Shown: positions 60,713-64,000 of the stretch, one piece after another
How the letters are laid out: each line of letters starts with the position of its first letter
Numbering within the stretch: the stretch's first letter is position 1
DNA from: Talinum fruticosum
Lineage: Eukaryota; Streptophyta; Magnoliopsida; Caryophyllales; Talinaceae
Assembly (NCBI GenBank): GCA_021018815.1
Contig: JAITYX010000017.1
Coordinates: 620,001-684,000 of the forward strand
DNA: 64,000 bases
Direction: 5' to 3'
Position numbers and translations under genes: made by a program
The notes under the pieces: model-generated
What the model was told of the DNA's origin: nothing
Database searches by the model: none
What the model saw: the letters and a program-made list of their open reading frames with translations, nothing else

Positions 60713-63700
60713 TTAACTCTAAATAAAAAATAAGTTGAAGAAGTGCTTGAGCAATGTCCTTCTCATTGATGTTATATGGCAGTCTTAATTATCATATAAA
60801 AATAACAAATTCCACTCCTTAAATCAACATCAAAAAAATATATAACCATATCTCAATATTATCACCATAATTTTTTTTAAAAAAGGATCTCATAATCTTA
60901 TGAATGTGGTTACCTCAAATGTATTAATTAGTTAATAATGACATGAGAATAAGAGGGACATTTGCCTGCCTACCAAACTGGATTAAATAATGTCATTGTC
61001 TTAGGTGGAATGTCACCCTTATATGATTGAGAATTAGAGATTAAAAAGAAATTAAGTGATGCTAATTAATTTGAAAATACTAATGAGGTCATGGCCTTAT
61101 ATTAGGTCTTATGTTCGATTTTCCTTCTTCTATTGTATTGTACTTGTCCTTTATACCTTATCCGTAAAAAAATATAATTTCAAAATGACTGAAAACATGT
61201 GGTTGAGTTTAATTAGTTTGACCAACAAAATCAAGACCCCCAAGAAAAAAGGAGAAAGTTGAAAATATATTTCTTTTAAGTATTTTCTGTGCCTACCAAG
61301 TGCTGCAAGGAGAGGTTGGTCGGCTTAAAAACTAATGTATATATATGTATCTGTAATTATTATTTTTTTGGTCTGAAAAATGCATCACTCATGGGCTAAT
61401 TTCTAATTATAATGAAGCAATAAATGTTAGTTTAACTGATAAATATTTTAAGACCGGTTATTTTAATTATTCTTCTTTTATTATTGATGAGTATTGATCC
61501 GTGTTGATAGTATTAAATGTTGATGAATACGGGTGAGTGTTGATTGATATTGATGGGATTTGAAATTATTATTAGGAAAAAATCAGTAGTTAATAATTAT
61601 CTATGATAATAAATGCTAATAAGTTGATAGGTCAAACACTCTTATACTGTATTACTCAATCCTAAACTTATTTTAAATGCAATTGTTAGTCTTATTATAC
61701 CTCAATGGCTTGTATTAATTAAAATCTTAATCTAAATGTCCTATTTATATTGAAATATGCAATTTTTAATAAGTTAATTACCAATGATTATTTAACTGAT
61801 TAATCAAATATAGGAACATATAAGAAGATTATATTAAATAGCAACATAACCAGTCCCTTGAGGTAACCTACTGATCGAATGACTTATTTTCACTATTAAA
61901 ATCGGAGTTCGATTCTCCCTGTATTACGTGTATGTAATATTTGCACATTAAAAAACAGTATAACTTCACTAATCACGGGTACTCCAAAGGGAGGGGGGAT
62001 ATCCTACCAATTATTTCAACACATTATTTATTATTCAACACATTATTTATTATTGATAGAGACAATAATGTTCTTGGGTTGGGACCAATAATCATGAATA
62101 ATATCATGAAGCATGTGCTAAATGGTAAATATCCTCTTAAACCACTAATTTTTTAATGTTTATTTTATATATATTATTTTTTTCTGTTTGAGACTATAAA
62201 AGAATGTATGATTTTTTCAATAATTATAACTAATTTGTGCCCGTACTCTTGAATTTCTGATGCTTTTTTTTAGACAGTATCAATCAAGTCAAAGTGGCTT
62301 CGTATGCGTCCGATAATTTTACAGTATGATTCATTGGTAGTTATTTATGTCTTGAAATGCAATATTAGGATTTAGTAGGTTTAAGTTAAGATGAATTTTG
62401 CAATCAATAAATATAAGTTAGTGAAAAAAGAGTTGTAGTTTTTATAATAATCTATTTATCAAAAGCATACCAATTAATTACATTATTTACATATATAAAA
62501 AAATTAAAAACAAAAGTATTAGGTAAGATTTATACACCGCTAGCTTTAACCACTTATATTATATCTATTCAAAATATCACAACATGAAAATAATAAAAAT
62601 GGTAGGAGTAATAATAATAACATGCATACAAAGAAAAAATCAAAACCTAAATATGATAAGTATCATATTTAATTTTATTCTCTTTTTCTCGTATTTATAA
62701 AAATTCCATGTTAGTATAATTTGTACTTCATTTAAATTAAAAATATATTTTGCGATTGAATTATTGAGCCAAAATAATGCTTTGAATGAAGTGATAATTT
62801 GTTTGGAAAAGAAGGGGGCTAGAAATATGCATATGTACACAGACTATTCTTCCCTTTGCCGTCCAACCAACCCAAGTAAAGCATTGGTATTTATGCGTCC
62901 TTTTCAATTCTCTTATGCTCATATTTGTGATATAATAGCATAGGTTTAACCCTAAAACCTCCCCACTTTAACATAAAATAGGAGACCTTTTAATCTAGTT
63001 ATTTGATTTTTATTTCTATGCTCTAATCCATATGTCGATCTTAAAAATAGTTTGTTATTACTCAAAAATTAAAAATAACATATTTTTAATAGTCTATTTA
63101 TACTGACATTAGATCAAATTTGGTCAAATTTTTGTTTCTCTTAGTATTTTTAAATCGATTTGAGTCATGTTGTCGTACTTGGTCAAACATTTGTAATTCT
63201 AATTTTTAAGGTTATGTATGTATGGTAGGCATTTATAAAGCCGCCAATTCAGCATGTTGTTAATTATGCTAGCTAGATATATTAAGGTTTTTCTCTAACT
63301 AACACACAAGATTGAAGTACTCTAGTATATGTTTAGCTGTTCATGAATTATCCATTCCTACCATAACAAATAATAATATAGATTACATATGTGATGGTTC
63401 GTAGCGACTATAATTCATTCAATAATGAAGACAGAGAAGCAATGTCATAATTAGAACTCATTAATTGCGATAATATAGAAAGTTTCATCCAACTGCTTTC
63501 AATTACAAATACTACGAGAACTAAATTTATATTCCGAAACTTGACATTAGAACTTCCATGTAGAGGAGAAAATCTCCATTAGTTTCAAGCACTTGCATTG
63601 ACCTTGCATGTGAATAGAGGACCACTCTAGATTTCCCACCCACTAGGGGAAAAGATGTCCAAAGAGTGCCTTCACAAATTACCACAAGAGACAAAGAGAT

Positions 63701-64000
63701 GTGCATAGATTTTTGAACTCTAACCAAAGTTTAAGGCCCCTTCCTAGTTCTAACCCCTAAACAAAGATATTGTTGGTCCACCCATTTTATCCTTTTGTGT
63801 AGTGCCATCTATTGATTGATGAATCATTGATACTTTGCCCACATTTTAAATAGTGAGGGGAAAAAACTTAATGCCAAATTTTAATCGATACAAATCTATG
63901 TATGATCTCAAAGTAGCCGCATGTTTTTGACTCTTTCCTAGGCCTTTTTTAGAGGAAAGTGAACCGGTGATGAGGGACTTGTTTATGTCCATTATGTTGG
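60713..64000. other. AT-rich intergenic DNA to the window end
   Basis: No gene recognised on either strand; frames of 64-71 codons are AT translations. Two tRNA-like B-box words are present: GTTCGATTTTCC near 61,112 and GGAGTTCGATTCTCC near 61,904. Confidence 0.5.
61858..61930 (+). mobile_element. possible SINE head with tRNA-like T-arm
   Basis: GGAGTTCGATTCTCC (about 61,904-61,918) can form a T-arm with a GGAG/CTCC stem and carries a B-box core. The expected A-box upstream is poorly conserved, and no cloverleaf forms. A decayed tRNA-derived SINE is the most likely explanation. Confidence 0.3.

Noticed and set aside
63527..63727. 66-codon minus-strand frame
   Set aside because: No family resemblance, no neighbouring splice structure; treated as chance.

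Overview
The window is plant nuclear DNA, most likely from a eudicot. It has spliced genes with GT-AG introns, land-plant gene families (an auxin response factor, a clade-E-like PP2C, a DUF688 protein), a U1 snRNA gene with a plant-type USE/TATA promoter, GA/CT-rich leaders, MITEs, a solo-LTR-like insertion and AT-rich intergenic DNA. I cannot name the species.

Layout. 1-15 kb is AT-rich and has no recognisable protein gene; it holds microsatellites, tandem duplications and TE remnants. 15.7-19.5 kb (+) is a 14-exon ARF gene of the ARF1/ARF9/ARF11/ARF18-type repressor class. 19.5-25.4 kb is intergenic, with a Stowaway-like MITE and a 70-bp duplication. 25.4-28.2 kb (+) is a two-exon DUF688 gene. 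30.35-32.06 kb (-) is a three-exon gene for a 70-aa membrane protein. 32.9-35.5 kb (-) encodes a 465-aa plant protein of unknown function with a C-terminal membrane anchor. 37.9-38.9 kb is a MITE nested at the edge of a second inverted-repeat element. 40.3-40.9 kb (-) is an EVE-domain (THYN1-like) gene. 41.9-42.14 kb (+) is a U1 snRNA gene, followed 0.6 kb later by a second USE/TATA unit that appears to drive an unidentified structured RNA. 43.9-48.25 kb (-) is a five-exon PP2C gene. 50.18-60.71 kb is a satellite of about 23 monomers of roughly 300-350 bp, interrupted by a 3,050-bp LTR-like element with a perfect 5-bp target duplication. 60.7-64 kb is AT-rich intergenic DNA.

The genes do not form a pathway; they are independent housekeeping and signalling genes. 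Three of the six protein genes cannot be read without restoring single bases, seven in all. Every shift has the same direction (one base missing) and most fall in short C or G runs, while splice sites, phases and protein motifs stay intact. I therefore favour homopolymer consensus errors in the assembly over pseudogenes. The least explained items are the second USE-driven RNA, the satellite array close to a gene, and an orphan exon-like ORF just upstream of U1.
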